The position numbers were made by a program, and so were the translations under genes. The notes under the pieces are model-generated. The model saw nothing but the letters and a program-made list of their open reading frames with translations. It was not told the DNA's origin and ran no database searches. From the NCBI GenBank assembly GCA_964481655.1, contig CAYZVO010000011.1, positions 1 to 64,000 of the forward strand: DNA of 64,000 bases, given 5' to 3'. This document shows, piece after piece, positions 9,170 to 17,619 of the stretch (position 1 is the stretch's first letter; each line of letters starts with the position of its first letter). This DNA comes from CALDOK01 sp964481655. GTDB taxonomy: Bacteria; Myxococcota_A; UBA796; JAFGLY01.

Positions 9170-10594
9170 ATGTCCGACGACGCCGTCAACATCACCCCCG
9201 GAATGCAGCGGTATGTGGACAAGGCCGCCAAGTACCTGGCCGAGCGCGACGACTACATCAAGAACACGGTCAAGAAGTGGAAGTTCGACACCATCTCGGT
9301 GCACGGGCTGTACTCGGTCAAGGAAGCCATCGAGGACTACCAAGGCGCGATCATCGAGCCCATCTTCATGTCGTCCTCCCAGGGCTACCGGGACTCCGAC
9401 GAGATGGCCGCCGCCCTGGCCTACATGATCCCCACCTGGTGCTACTCCCGCATCGCCAACCCCTCCACCTACTACTACGAGTGGACCATGGCGCTGCTCG
9501 AGGCCTACGGCTTCGACGGGGACACCTCCTGCTGCTCCACCAGCTCGGGCATGGCCGCGATCATGACCGCGGTGCACCCCTTCCTGACCCACACCGGCTC
9601 CGACGCGTTCCAGAAGCGCAACTTCGTGGCCACCGCCCAGTGCTACGGCGGCACCTTCCAGCACTTCACCATGCGCCTGCAGCACGAGCGCAACATCGAG
9701 TGCCGCTGGGTGCTGGACCCCACCGACCTGAACGAGTGGGCCAGCAAGATCGACGAGAACACCCGCTTCCTCTACGGCGAGCTGCCCTCGAACCCCCAGC
9801 AGGGCTTCTTCGACATCAAGGCCGTGGCCGACCTGGCCCACAGCCACGAGATCCCCCTGATCTGCGACTCCACCGTGGCCACCCCGGCCCTGCTGCGGCC
9901 CATCTGCCACGGCGCCGACATCGTGGTGCAGTCCGCCACCAAGACCCTGACCAGCTCCGGCTTCGGCCTGTGCGGCGCGGTCATCGCGCGCAAGAACCTG
10001 GTCTCCAAGTTCGCCGAGGACGGCCTCAAGGAAGACTTCGCGCTCAACGTCAAGTACCTGACCAACCGGGACTTCGGCCCCAACCTGCACCCCATGCAGG
10101 CCATCATGACCCTCAACGACATGCGCACCCTGCGCTCCAAGGTCGACATGATGTCCCGCTCCACCATGCAGGTGGCCGAGTACCTCGAGCGCCACCCCAA
10201 GGTCGAGAGCGTCCAGTACCTGGGCCTGCCCGACCACCCGCTGCACGACCTGGCCAGCCGCTACATGTGGCTGGTCGATGCCGAGCACGACCAGCAGTAC
10301 GGCAAGCCCGTCAACCGCTACGGGCACCTGATGTCCTTCTGCGTCAAGGGCGGCCCGGAGGACACCCGCAAGTTCTTCGACGGCCTGCAGCGCATCTGGC
10401 GCGCCACCGACCTGGGCCGCATCAAGTCGGTCGCCACCATCCCCGCCATCTCCACCCACCAGCAGCAGGGCGAAGAAGGCCGCGAGCTCGCCGGCATCCC
10501 CGGCAACATGGTGCGCCTGTGCGTCGGCGGCGAGCACCCGCACGACATCATCGCAGACCTCGATCAGGCGCTGCGGGGCATCGACAAGAAGTAG
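9170..10594 (+). CDS. Cys/Met metabolism PLP-dependent enzyme (cystathionine gamma-synthase / homoserine sulfhydrylase type)
   Basis: 474 residues; GGAG lies shortly before the ATG. The protein has the fold of PLP enzymes of trans-sulfuration. The cofactor lysine is Lys258 in Ser-Ala-Thr-Lys-Thr-Leu-Thr-Ser-Ser-Gly, preceded by Cys-Asp-Ser-Thr-Val-Ala-Thr-Pro, where the Asp pairs with the pyridine nitrogen. Members usually have about 390-430 residues; this one has about 60 extra residues at the N-terminus (a Lys-rich helix) and resembles the longer gamma-synthase group. The likely reaction is gamma-replacement or gamma-elimination on an activated homoserine or methionine; the sequence does not let me choose. 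It stands alone, with no other methionine gene nearby. The 135-base leader can form hairpins. Confidence 0.85.
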   Translation: MSDDAVNITPGMQRYVDKAAKYLAERDDYIKNTVKKWKFDTISVHGLYSVKEAIEDYQGAIIEPIFMSSSQGYRDSDEMAAALAYMIPTWCYSRIANPSTYYYEWTMALLEAYGFDGDTSCCSTSSGMAAIMTAVHPFLTHTGSDAFQKRNFVATAQCYGGTFQHFTMRLQHERNIECRWVLDPTDLNEWASKIDENTRFLYGELPSNPQQGFFDIKAVADLAHSHEIPLICDSTVATPALLRPICHGADIVVQSATKTLTSSGFGLCGAVIARKNLVSKFAEDGLKEDFALNVKYLTNRDFGPNLHPMQAIMTLNDMRTLRSKVDMMSRSTMQVAEYLERHPKVESVQYLGLPDHPLHDLASRYMWLVDAEHDQQYGKPVNRYGHLMSFCVKGGPEDTRKFFDGLQRIWRATDLGRIKSVATIPAISTHQQQGEEGRELAGIPGNMVRLCVGGEHPHDIIADLDQALRGIDKK

Positions 10595-10627
10595 CCCGGG
10601 CACTATGGGGCGCGCGCCGGAGGCCCC

Positions 10628-12025
10628 ATGTCCAGCGCGCCCCTCATCGCCCAGCGAAGCCTGCTGCTCGCCGCGGCCCTGATCGCCTGGGCCCCCGCGG
10701 CGCAGGCCGACCCCTGCGTGCCCGATGTGGACGGCGTCTGCGTCCTCGAGGCCGCCCTGGACACCGCGCCTCCGGAGACCGCGGCGGCCAGCCGGGCGCG
10801 GCACAGCACCGTGACCGTCGGCAGCGATCCCGATCAGTGGGTGGAGCTGGACGACGGCCGCTGGATCGAGCTCCCCAGCCGGACCGAGGACGGCAGCTGG
10901 TTCGTGCTGCCCGCCGGCGAGACCCTCACCGTGCGCCTGAGCGCCGAGGACCAGGAGGACATCGCCTGGCGTGAGCCCGACCGCGTGCGCCTCGAGATCC
11001 GCTCCCCGGGCTGGGGCGAGCTGCTGGACAGCGTCGTCATCGCCGACGGGAGCCGTGACCCCGCCACCGGCGAGCTGATCTACGCCGACGCCGAGCTGAC
11101 CCTCCCCGAGCACGCCTACGGCGAGCTGTCGGTCACCGTGATCACCGAGAAGGACGGGCGCGACGACTACCCCGGGACCTTGCGGGGCCTGAAGTTCCTG
11201 GCGGCCTCCCAGCCGGGCGGGACCGTGGACTTCGGCGGCGACTGGACCCACGGGGCCCAGGGCCTCCAGGCCGGAGAGGGCGTGGAGCTGCGCTACGACC
11301 CCGCCCGCATGGACGCCCTGCTCGGGCAGCCCGCCCGGGAGATCACCGCCTTCGTCAGCTTCGACGGCGGCGCCCCCATGGAGCGCCCGGTGCTGGTGAG
11401 CGCCGAGGGCGAGCGCAGCGTGGTGGTCCCCCCCACCGCCGTGCCCTTCGGCGTGCACGAGGTGGAGATCTGGTTCCGCGGCACCGCCGCCGACGGCAGC
11501 GAAGCGTGGGACTCCAACTACGGCCACAACTTCGGCTTCGAGGTGGACGTGGCCCGGCCCGACGCCAGCCCGGACTGGCGCAAGGCCATCCACGCCAGCT
11601 CGTTCCCGAACATGGCGGACGACGACTTCCAGGCTCTGTCCAGCTACGACAAGCGCTACAACTGCTACGCCTGGGCCATGGGCATCCGCGACCAGTTCAT
11701 CTGGGACATCGGCACCCGCACCGAGCCCTACGACGCGGCCTTCGAGGCCCTGGGCTACACCCCCATCGACACCCTGGACCTCGCCTACGACCCCGACGTC
11801 GAGCGCGTGGCCCTGTACGGCCACCCCACCCACCCCGGCGCCCAGGACTCGGCCTACGACTGGTCCGTGACCCACGCCGCCCTGCAGCGCCCCCAGGACG
11901 AGGGCTGGTGGACCTCCAAGATCGGCGACATGCCCCTCATCCGTCACCGTGACGCGGATGACGTGGGCGGCCCGGCCTACGGCGAGGTGTTCCGAGTCTA
12001 CGAGCGGCCAGCGCGCCGGGAATAG
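10628..12025 (+). CDS. Secreted protein with an NCYAWA Cys/His motif
   Basis: 465 residues; GGAGG lies 4 bases before the ATG. A Sec signal occupies residues 1-27 (ends Ala-Gln-Ala-Asp). The middle (about 60-310) is beta-rich and may be Ig-like. The C-terminal part (about 310-460) carries Asn-Cys-Tyr-Ala-Trp-Ala with Cys346, and His416 in a Thr-His-Ala context 70 residues later. A Cys in NCxxWA followed by a His in such spacing resembles the small papain-like (NlpC/P60-like) domains of unknown function, so a thiol hydrolase or transglutaminase-like activity is possible. That is an inference from motif layout only. It follows the PLP enzyme by 33 bases and may be co-transcribed with it. Confidence 0.75.
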   Translation: MSSAPLIAQRSLLLAAALIAWAPAAQADPCVPDVDGVCVLEAALDTAPPETAAASRARHSTVTVGSDPDQWVELDDGRWIELPSRTEDGSWFVLPAGETLTVRLSAEDQEDIAWREPDRVRLEIRSPGWGELLDSVVIADGSRDPATGELIYADAELTLPEHAYGELSVTVITEKDGRDDYPGTLRGLKFLAASQPGGTVDFGGDWTHGAQGLQAGEGVELRYDPARMDALLGQPAREITAFVSFDGGAPMERPVLVSAEGERSVVVPPTAVPFGVHEVEIWFRGTAADGSEAWDSNYGHNFGFEVDVARPDASPDWRKAIHASSFPNMADDDFQALSSYDKRYNCYAWAMGIRDQFIWDIGTRTEPYDAAFEALGYTPIDTLDLAYDPDVERVALYGHPTHPGAQDSAYDWSVTHAALQRPQDEGWWTSKIGDMPLIRHRDADDVGGPAYGEVFRVYERPARRE

Positions 12026-12124
12026 AACCGTCCATTCCGTCGAAAACGTCGACGTGATATCTTGACGGTGGTGCTGGAGACGCCACCTCGACGCAGGAAA
12101 GGGCAGAGCCCACTTCCGAGACAG

Positions 12125-12143
12125 CTCCCCTGCCCCAGGGGAG
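12125..12143 (+). other. Perfect leader hairpin
   Basis: CTCCCCTG-CCC-CAGGGGAG forms an 8-bp perfect stem with a 3-base loop 28 bases before the ATG of the GAF protein, just before its GGAGG site. It could end transcription from the gene before or control translation of the gene after. Confidence 0.35.
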
Positions 12144-12170
12144 AGCGCCCTGCCTTCGGAGGTGACACCC

Positions 12171-13091
12171 ATGCGAGAGCTGCCCCCTCGACCCAACCTC
12201 GACCAGCTCAAGAAGCAGGCCAAGGACATCCACCGCGCCCACCAGCGAGGGGACGCGTCCTGCTGCGAGGTCCTGCGCTGGCTGCACCGCTTCGCGGGCG
12301 CCGGCGACGAGCTGGTGCTGGCCCTGCCGGTCTCCTTGAGTGAGGTCCAGCACGCCCTGGCCATGGACTACGGCTTCACCGGCTGGGCCTCCCTGCGCTC
12401 CTTCGTCGAGCGGATGCGCAGCGATCCCCAGCCCTACCCCTCCGTCCCCACCGAGGTCGTGCGGGGCTGGCAGTCCACCGTGGACGTGCTGGCCGAGGTC
12501 ATGCATGTGCCCGCGGCCCTGATCATGCGGCTGCACAGCGAGGAGATCGAGGTCCTGCTGTCCTCGCGCTCCGAGGGCAACCCCTACCAGCGGGGGGACC
12601 TGGAGAAGGTCTGGGGCTCGGGCCTGTACTGCGAGCACGTGGTCCGCACCCGGGCGTTCCTGCTGGTCCCCAACGCCCACACGGATCCCGACTGGGCCTA
12701 CAACCCCGACATCGAGCTGGGCATGATCGCCTACATGGGCCTGCCGATCATCGACGCCACCGGCGAGGTCTTCGGCACCATCTGCGTGCTCGACGCCAAG
12801 GAGAACCACTTCTCGAGCACCTACAAGCGGCTCATGGAGCGCATGAAGGAGCAGATCGAGGCCCACCTGCACCTGCACCACGCGCGCCACTTCTCCAACC
12901 TGCGTTCACGTCAGCTGCACGGCACCCTGGCCAAGCTGCGCAGCCTCACGGCGTTGGTCCCCATCTGCTCCCACTGCCGCAAGGTGCGGGATGGAGACGG
13001 CGACTGGGTCACCCTGGAGTCCTACTTCGACCGGGGCAAGGTCTCCTTCTCCCACGCGATCTGTCCCTGCTGCGAAGAGACCGGCTGCTGA
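12171..13091 (+). CDS. GAF-domain protein with ankyrin-like N-terminus and Cys-rich C-terminal motif
   Basis: 306 residues from ATG 12171, placed 8 bases after GGAGG (12158-12162); a GTG at 12162 lies inside that site and is less likely. Residues 1-80 match the short helical module with the pattern NLDQLKKQAK ... A..YGF..W..L, often found at the N-terminus of ankyrin-type or VOC proteins. Residues 95-240 look like a GAF sensor (PYQRGDLEKVWGSGLYCEHV, YMGLPI, FGTICVLD). The tail has Cys266-x2-Cys269 and Cys298/300/301 around a TLESYF-type core. This ICSxCxKxRD...CPxC tail is common at the end of PAS/GAF sensor proteins and is probably a metal-binding or signalling domain. The ligand and output are unknown. 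Confidence 0.8.
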   Translation: MRELPPRPNLDQLKKQAKDIHRAHQRGDASCCEVLRWLHRFAGAGDELVLALPVSLSEVQHALAMDYGFTGWASLRSFVERMRSDPQPYPSVPTEVVRGWQSTVDVLAEVMHVPAALIMRLHSEEIEVLLSSRSEGNPYQRGDLEKVWGSGLYCEHVVRTRAFLLVPNAHTDPDWAYNPDIELGMIAYMGLPIIDATGEVFGTICVLDAKENHFSSTYKRLMERMKEQIEAHLHLHHARHFSNLRSRQLHGTLAKLRSLTALVPICSHCRKVRDGDGDWVTLESYFDRGKVSFSHAICPCCEETGC

Positions 13092-13094
13092 ACC

Positions 13095-14117
13095 TCAGGC
13101 CTCGGGCTGCACTGGGGCCGGGGTGGGCTCCGGGGCCGGGGCGGGCTCGGGGGCCGGGGGGGCAGGTGCCGCCGCCTTCTTCTTGCCCGTCTTGGGTGGC
13201 GCGAAGCTGTCGTCGCTGACGGCGCCGCCCTTGCTGGGGTGGAAGATGGCCGGGTCCACCGCGCGACCGCCGATGCGCACGCCGTAGTGCAGGTGGGGGC
13301 CGGTGGACCGGCCGGTGCTGCCGGCGTCCATGATGAGGGCCTGACGCTCCACCTGCTGGCCCTTGCTCACGTGCAGGGCGGAGCCGTGGCAGTAGACGGT
13401 GCTCACCCCGTGGCCGTGGCTGATGATGATGGCCTGTCCGCTCACCGGATCGGCGTGGGAGCGGGTGACGGTCCCTCCCGCCGCAGCGGTGATGGGATGC
13501 CCGGTGGCCAGGCCAATGTCGAGGCCGGAGTGGAAGCTGTGCTTCTTGGTCACCGGGTGGGTGCGCCAGCCGAAGGGGCTGCCCGTGCGGATGTCGGGGT
13601 CCACCGGCCAGCTCAGGTCCAGGGCGGTGCTCAGGGCCATGACGTCGCGGACCGCCTCGTCGGCGCGGGCGGCGGCCTCGGCGGGCAGGAAGCGCCGGTG
13701 GGCCTCGTAGCGCTCGGGCTCGGGCTCTCCCGCGGCCCAGGCCCGCCGGATGGCCCGCTCCCGCAGCTCGGCGCCCACAGCCCAGGTCTCGAGGGCCACC
13801 TCGGGCTTGGACATGTCGGCCCCCTGCAGCGCCTCCACCGCGCCCTGACCCAGGTGGCTGTGCACGGCCAGGTGCAGGGGCGGGGTCCAACCGGGGGGCA
13901 ATTCGGGGACGGTGCCCTCGGTCAAGCCCTCCACCGCGTCCACCAGGGTCTGCTCCATGCGACTGGGCAGGCGGGTGTCGAAGTGGGCCAGCAGCTCCCG
14001 GGTGGGCTGGTCCCGCAGCAGGGCCACGCCGTTGTGGATCAGGGCGCCCACCGGCGTGCGCAGCCAGCAGGCGGTGCAGACCGCGCCCAGCAGCAGCAGC
14101 TCGGACCAGCCCCTCAT
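13095..14117 (-). CDS. M23 family metallopeptidase (LytM type), secreted or membrane-anchored
   Basis: 340 residues. I chose ATG 14117 because it overlaps the stop of the upstream gene (ATGA); an upstream ATG at 14132 is in frame. An N-terminal hydrophobic segment is followed by a helical region (40-170) and the M23 domain: Gly-Trp-Arg-Thr-His, His-Ser-Gly-Leu-Asp (zinc His and Asp) and His-Leu-His-Tyr at the end of the active site. The C-terminus is a low-complexity Lys/Ala/Pro tail. Members cut peptide cross-links in peptidoglycan. All zinc ligands seem present, so an active enzyme is expected. Translational coupling to the membrane protein upstream suggests they work together. Confidence 0.88.
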   Translation of the reverse strand: MRGWSELLLLGAVCTACWLRTPVGALIHNGVALLRDQPTRELLAHFDTRLPSRMEQTLVDAVEGLTEGTVPELPPGWTPPLHLAVHSHLGQGAVEALQGADMSKPEVALETWAVGAELRERAIRRAWAAGEPEPERYEAHRRFLPAEAAARADEAVRDVMALSTALDLSWPVDPDIRTGSPFGWRTHPVTKKHSFHSGLDIGLATGHPITAAAGGTVTRSHADPVSGQAIIISHGHGVSTVYCHGSALHVSKGQQVERQALIMDAGSTGRSTGPHLHYGVRIGGRAVDPAIFHPSKGGAVSDDSFAPPKTGKKKAAAPAPPAPEPAPAPEPTPAPVQPEA

Positions 14118-14836
14118 GGCAGCCACCCCCACAGGGGCACACCGTGCATCCAGGCCAGCAGGCCCACCGGCGCGATGGCCAGGGCCGCGAGCAGATCGCG
14201 GCGGGCGCGCCCGGACCTCTCGAGGGCAGCGACCGCGCGGGCCCAGGCGGGCAGCCCGAAGCGCAGCAGCACGGCCACGCCCAGCAGGCCCGCGGCGATG
14301 CTGGCCGCGAGGTGGGTGGGGAGCAGGTCTTCAGCCGCCATGGCCATGGACCAGCTGCCCGCCATGAGCACCCCGGCCAGGGAGAGGGGCAGCACCACCG
14401 CGTGCACCGACAGGGCGCCGCGCCAGGCCTTCCAGGACAGCGCCGGCTTGCGGGAGGTGAGCAGGAAGCTGGTGCTCAGCACCACCGCCGCGGCCAGCTC
14501 CACCACCAGCGCCACCCAGGCGGCCACGGCGGCCAAGGGCACCCGGTCCCAGATGGTCACGTCCCCGCGCTCGAGCCCCACGGCCATGGCCGCCCGCCCG
14601 AGGGGGTCGGCCAGCTGGGCGTCCAGCAGATCCCGGCCCATGGTCAGCAGCTCGAGGAAGCGGTCGTCGAGCTGATCGGCGGCCAGGTGCACGCCGAGAC
14701 AGACCAACGCGATCTGACCCAGGGTGGTGGCGAACCAGGCCATGCCGCCGGCCGCGCGGTCGCTGCCGCGCAACAGCCTGCCGAACAGCCGGCCCAGGCC
14801 CATCAGGAAGCGGGGAATGGGGGCACGGGCGGACAT
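14114..14836 (-). CDS. Multi-pass membrane protein of unknown function
   Basis: 240 residues with about five hydrophobic helices (roughly 35-55, 95-120, 140-165, 175-200, 212-235) and a basic N-terminus. No family recognised. It ends in an ATGA overlap with the M23 peptidase, so the two are likely made together. It may serve as a membrane partner for that peptidase (inference from context only). Confidence 0.7.
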   Translation of the reverse strand: MSARAPIPRFLMGLGRLFGRLLRGSDRAAGGMAWFATTLGQIALVCLGVHLAADQLDDRFLELLTMGRDLLDAQLADPLGRAAMAVGLERGDVTIWDRVPLAAVAAWVALVVELAAAVVLSTSFLLTSRKPALSWKAWRGALSVHAVVLPLSLAGVLMAGSWSMAMAAEDLLPTHLAASIAAGLLGVAVLLRFGLPAWARAVAALERSGRARRDLLAALAIAPVGLLAWMHGVPLWGWLP

Positions 14837-14955
14837 GGGACGGCACTCCGGCGGTGGCAGGAGGGGAGGACACCTGGAACGGGAGCAGGGTTCCTGCGCT
14901 TACACACCTCTTACGTAGCAGCGCGGGTTCTGTTCCCTCCGAAGAACGGCTGGGC

Positions 14956-16572
14956 CTATCGACCGCTCTCGGAGAAGTGCTGGTAGTCCTTCGACTTGGT
15001 CCAGCGGCCGCCCCAGCCCCAGCCCTCGGCGTCGAAGGCCCGGACCACGGGATCACCCTCGATGAGCATCCCGGGCTTGTCCCCCTCGCGGTGCACCCAG
15101 TGCACCCCCAAGGGCGGGTCCACCTGGCTGCCCCGCACCCAGGGGTTCTGGATGGGGTTGATGTCGATGGCGGTGCCGTAGGCGTGCTGGGACCAGCGGG
15201 AGGTGCCCGCCACGGTGCGGCAGTTGAACGCGGAGGTGTTGTTGGCGTCCATGGAGCGATCGTCGCTGGCCCCGTAGCGGTCCACCCGCTCCATGCGCTC
15301 GATGGGCCAGCGGGCGTCGTAGACTCGCTCGAAGATGCGCACCATGGCGTCGGCGGCATGGGCGGCCACGATGAGCTCACCCCGGCGGAGGTTCCCGTAG
15401 AAGTCCCAGTGGGTCAGCTGGATGTGGCGCAGATCGTCCAGGTGCACCGGGCAGCCCTCGCGCCAGGACAGGCCGGTCATCTCATCGCGCAGCTCGGCGG
15501 AGAGGGGCTCGACGGTGGCCTCGAAGGCCGGGAAGCAGTCGGCGCCGTCGCAGGTGCAGCCCACCACGCCGGGGGCGCAGGCGATGGGCTCATCGCGATC
15601 GCCCGGGGCGGTGGGGCGCAGGACCACGATGCCGACCCGGTTGTCGTTCCAGTTGATGTAGTTGCCGATGGAGCCCTTGGTCACCGTGACCCGGCGCAGG
15701 TGGCTCGAGGCGTGCAGCAGCCGCGGCAGGCCGTCGTCACCCTTCTCCACCAGGCCCACGTGGCGGATGAAGAGCCCCGGGCGGGTGCCGACGATGGCCA
15801 CGATGTCGCCATCGACCAGCTCGCCGTGGATGGGCTGGATGGACTCCTGGGGGATCATCGGCCGGGGGCTGGCGGACAGCTGCCGCTCGACCTGGACGAT
15901 GCGCTCGTGCACGGCGGGATCCGCCAGGGCCGGGTAGCGGTGGGCCCGCTTGGACATGTAGTCGAAGGTGAACGGCACCGCCTCGCCGCCCAGGGCCTCG
16001 GTCATGGGCGCGGCGCGGCCCTGCTCGACCTGCTCGTCGAGCCACTCCGAGAAGTAGTGCAAGCGCGAACCGTAGCCGTCGATCTCACCGTCGCGGTAGC
16101 GCAGGTTTCGCAGCTCGGCCTCGAAGCAGGCCTGATCCGGGGTCTCCTGCCAGGTGCAGCGGGCCACGGCCATGGCGGACTCCACCAGGGTCACGCACTC
16201 GAAGCCGTTCAGATCGACCCGCAGCAGTTCGTCCTCGTCGGTCTGGGGCGGCAGCAGGTAGGGGCGATCGAGCTGGAGCTTCGAGGCCCGCAGCAGCAGC
16301 TCGCCGAAGCGCTCGCTGGGCAGGGTGGCCCCCAGCTCCGTGTACCAGGCCTCGAGCAGCTCGGGCCAGGGCTCGGGATCGGGCACCGTGGCCATGAAGG
16401 GCGGGGGCTTGGGCGCGGGTGTGGCATCGCCGCTGGCGGGGGCGTCGGCGAAGGGGTCCACCGTGCCCGACAGATCGGTGGCCGTCGGCTCCACCGGCTC
16501 CGCGCTGGGATCGGCCTGGCCCAGCAGCAGGACCGCGATGAGGGGCAGGGTGATGACGAAGGGGCGCTGCAT
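14956..16572 (-). CDS. Fusion of a DUF1460 (amidase-like) domain and an M15 D-Ala-D-Ala carboxypeptidase-type domain
   Basis: 538 residues from ATG 16572 (a Sec signal follows at once); an in-frame ATG at 16599 adds 9 residues. After the signal and a Pro/Ala linker, residues about 60-330 match DUF1460: Gly-Phe-Glu-Cys-Val-Thr-Leu-Val-Glu-Ser has the Cys nucleophile and Arg-His-Val-Gly-Leu the His. After a Cys-rich joint (about 335-360), the C-terminal 180 residues are an M15C/VanY-like domain with Ser-Gln-His-Ala-Tyr-Gly-Thr-Ala-Ile-Asp-Ile-Asn and, near the end, Trp-Gly-Gly ... Asp-Tyr-Gln-His-Phe, which supply the zinc ligands. DUF1460 proteins are NlpC/P60-like amidases acting on muropeptides, and M15 enzymes trim or cut stem peptides. 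One polypeptide with both is unusual and suggests stepwise degradation of wall peptides. Confidence 0.88.
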   Translation of the reverse strand: MQRPFVITLPLIAVLLLGQADPSAEPVEPTATDLSGTVDPFADAPASGDATPAPKPPPFMATVPDPEPWPELLEAWYTELGATLPSERFGELLLRASKLQLDRPYLLPPQTDEDELLRVDLNGFECVTLVESAMAVARCTWQETPDQACFEAELRNLRYRDGEIDGYGSRLHYFSEWLDEQVEQGRAAPMTEALGGEAVPFTFDYMSKRAHRYPALADPAVHERIVQVERQLSASPRPMIPQESIQPIHGELVDGDIVAIVGTRPGLFIRHVGLVEKGDDGLPRLLHASSHLRRVTVTKGSIGNYINWNDNRVGIVVLRPTAPGDRDEPIACAPGVVGCTCDGADCFPAFEATVEPLSAELRDEMTGLSWREGCPVHLDDLRHIQLTHWDFYGNLRRGELIVAAHAADAMVRIFERVYDARWPIERMERVDRYGASDDRSMDANNTSAFNCRTVAGTSRWSQHAYGTAIDINPIQNPWVRGSQVDPPLGVHWVHREGDKPGMLIEGDPVVRAFDAEGWGWGGRWTKSKDYQHFSESGR

Positions 16573-16646
16573 GGCGTGCCTGCTAACCCAGCGGTCCATC
16601 GTGCTTCCACGGACCGCAGGAGGGGTCGACAGCCGAACGCGGCGAA

Positions 16647-17381
16647 TCAGTCCAGGCAGGCCTGCACATCAGGGAGGGGGCGACGCACCGGGCGGACCCG
16701 CTCTTCGTCCAGCATGACCTCGAAGTGCAGGTGGGCCGAGGTGGACGAGCCCGTGTTGCCGCAGCGGCCGATGCGCTGTCCCGCGAGGACCTCATCGCCC
16801 GTGCGGACCAGCCGCTGGCTCAGGTGCAGGTAGCGGGTGGCGAGCACCCGACCGTCGTGCTCGCCATGCTCGAGGCGCACGAAGTTGCCGGCCTCGCCCG
16901 ACAGGGCGCTGACCGTGACGAGGCCATCCGCCGCCGCGTAGATGGACTCGCCGGGAACACAGCCGATGTCCTGGCCGCCGTGGAAGTCGATGATCGACTT
17001 GTCGAACACGCCGCGCCGGTAGCCGTAGGTGCTGGCCATGCTGCGATCTTCGTCGATGGGGTAGGCCCAGTCGAAGACGCCGTAGTCGGCCAGGGTGACC
17101 TCGAGCTGGTGCAGCCGCCGCCCGCGGACCCGGTAGGTGAGCGGATCTTCGTGGGGGTCGGCCGAGCAGACCTCGGGGAATTCCCGGGGCTCGGCGGTGT
17201 CGCGCAGGGGGCCACCCTCGATCACGAAGTCCCCGGGGAGCTCGATGACCTCGACCACCCGCACGTTCGCCGTCCCCGCCGCGGACGCAGCCAGGGCGCC
17301 GGGGTCGAAGGATTCGGCCCCGAGGGAGGTGAGCAGGGCGACGCCGAGCAGCGAAGCCGTAAGGACGAAGGTGGTTCTCAT
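16647..17381 (-). CDS. Secreted M23 family metallopeptidase
   Basis: 244 residues from ATG 17381, chosen because the Sec signal begins there; the same frame stays open upstream but is low-complexity. The N-terminal half (30-110) has two cysteines and no known domain. The M23 domain runs from about 120: Tyr-Gly-Tyr-Arg-Arg-Gly, a metal-binding His/Asp region in which Asp-Phe-His-Gly-Gly-Gln-Asp replaces the usual HxGxD, and a clear His-Leu-His-Phe-Glu. The His-Gly-Gly-Gln-Asp variant keeps His and Asp but with one extra residue; activity is likely but worth testing. It lies 74 bases upstream of the DUF1460/M15 gene on the same strand's far side and reads away from a promoter at 17468-17495. 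Confidence 0.85.
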   Translation of the reverse strand: MRTTFVLTASLLGVALLTSLGAESFDPGALAASAAGTANVRVVEVIELPGDFVIEGGPLRDTAEPREFPEVCSADPHEDPLTYRVRGRRLHQLEVTLADYGVFDWAYPIDEDRSMASTYGYRRGVFDKSIIDFHGGQDIGCVPGESIYAAADGLVTVSALSGEAGNFVRLEHGEHDGRVLATRYLHLSQRLVRTGDEVLAGQRIGRCGNTGSSTSAHLHFEVMLDEERVRPVRRPLPDVQACLD

Positions 17382-17467
17382 GCGAGGACTCGGGCTTCGG
17401 GGGCCGCCGCATGGGGTCCCAGGGCTCCGAGGGCCCGCCTTCCTAATCCAAGGGCCTCGAGGCGGCA

Positions 17468-17495
17468 AATCTACCCTTGACATGCCCAATATCAA
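17468..17495 (-). promoter_or_regulatory. Sigma70-like promoter for the M23 gene
   Basis: On the minus strand TTGATA (17495-17490) and TAGATT (17473-17468) are separated by 16 bases in one of the few AT-rich patches of the window. They match the consensus -35 and -10 at 5/6 and 4/6. Predicted transcription would begin near 17461, about 80 bases before the ATG at 17381. Confidence 0.4.
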
Positions 17496-17619
17496 CTGAG
17501 ATCCCGTACTAGATCCCCGGCGAGAAGCGCCCTCGAACCTCTCGCTCCGGAGCACGCATCGGGGAATGCGATATGCTGAGTTCCCTCCCCAAGCGCCCTC
17601 CCGTCCCCCAGGAGTCCCC

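Noticed and set aside
6560..12364. 1934-residue antisense ORF across pbpC and three more genes
   Set aside because: It spans several real genes with clear motifs on the other strand and has no recognisable domain itself.
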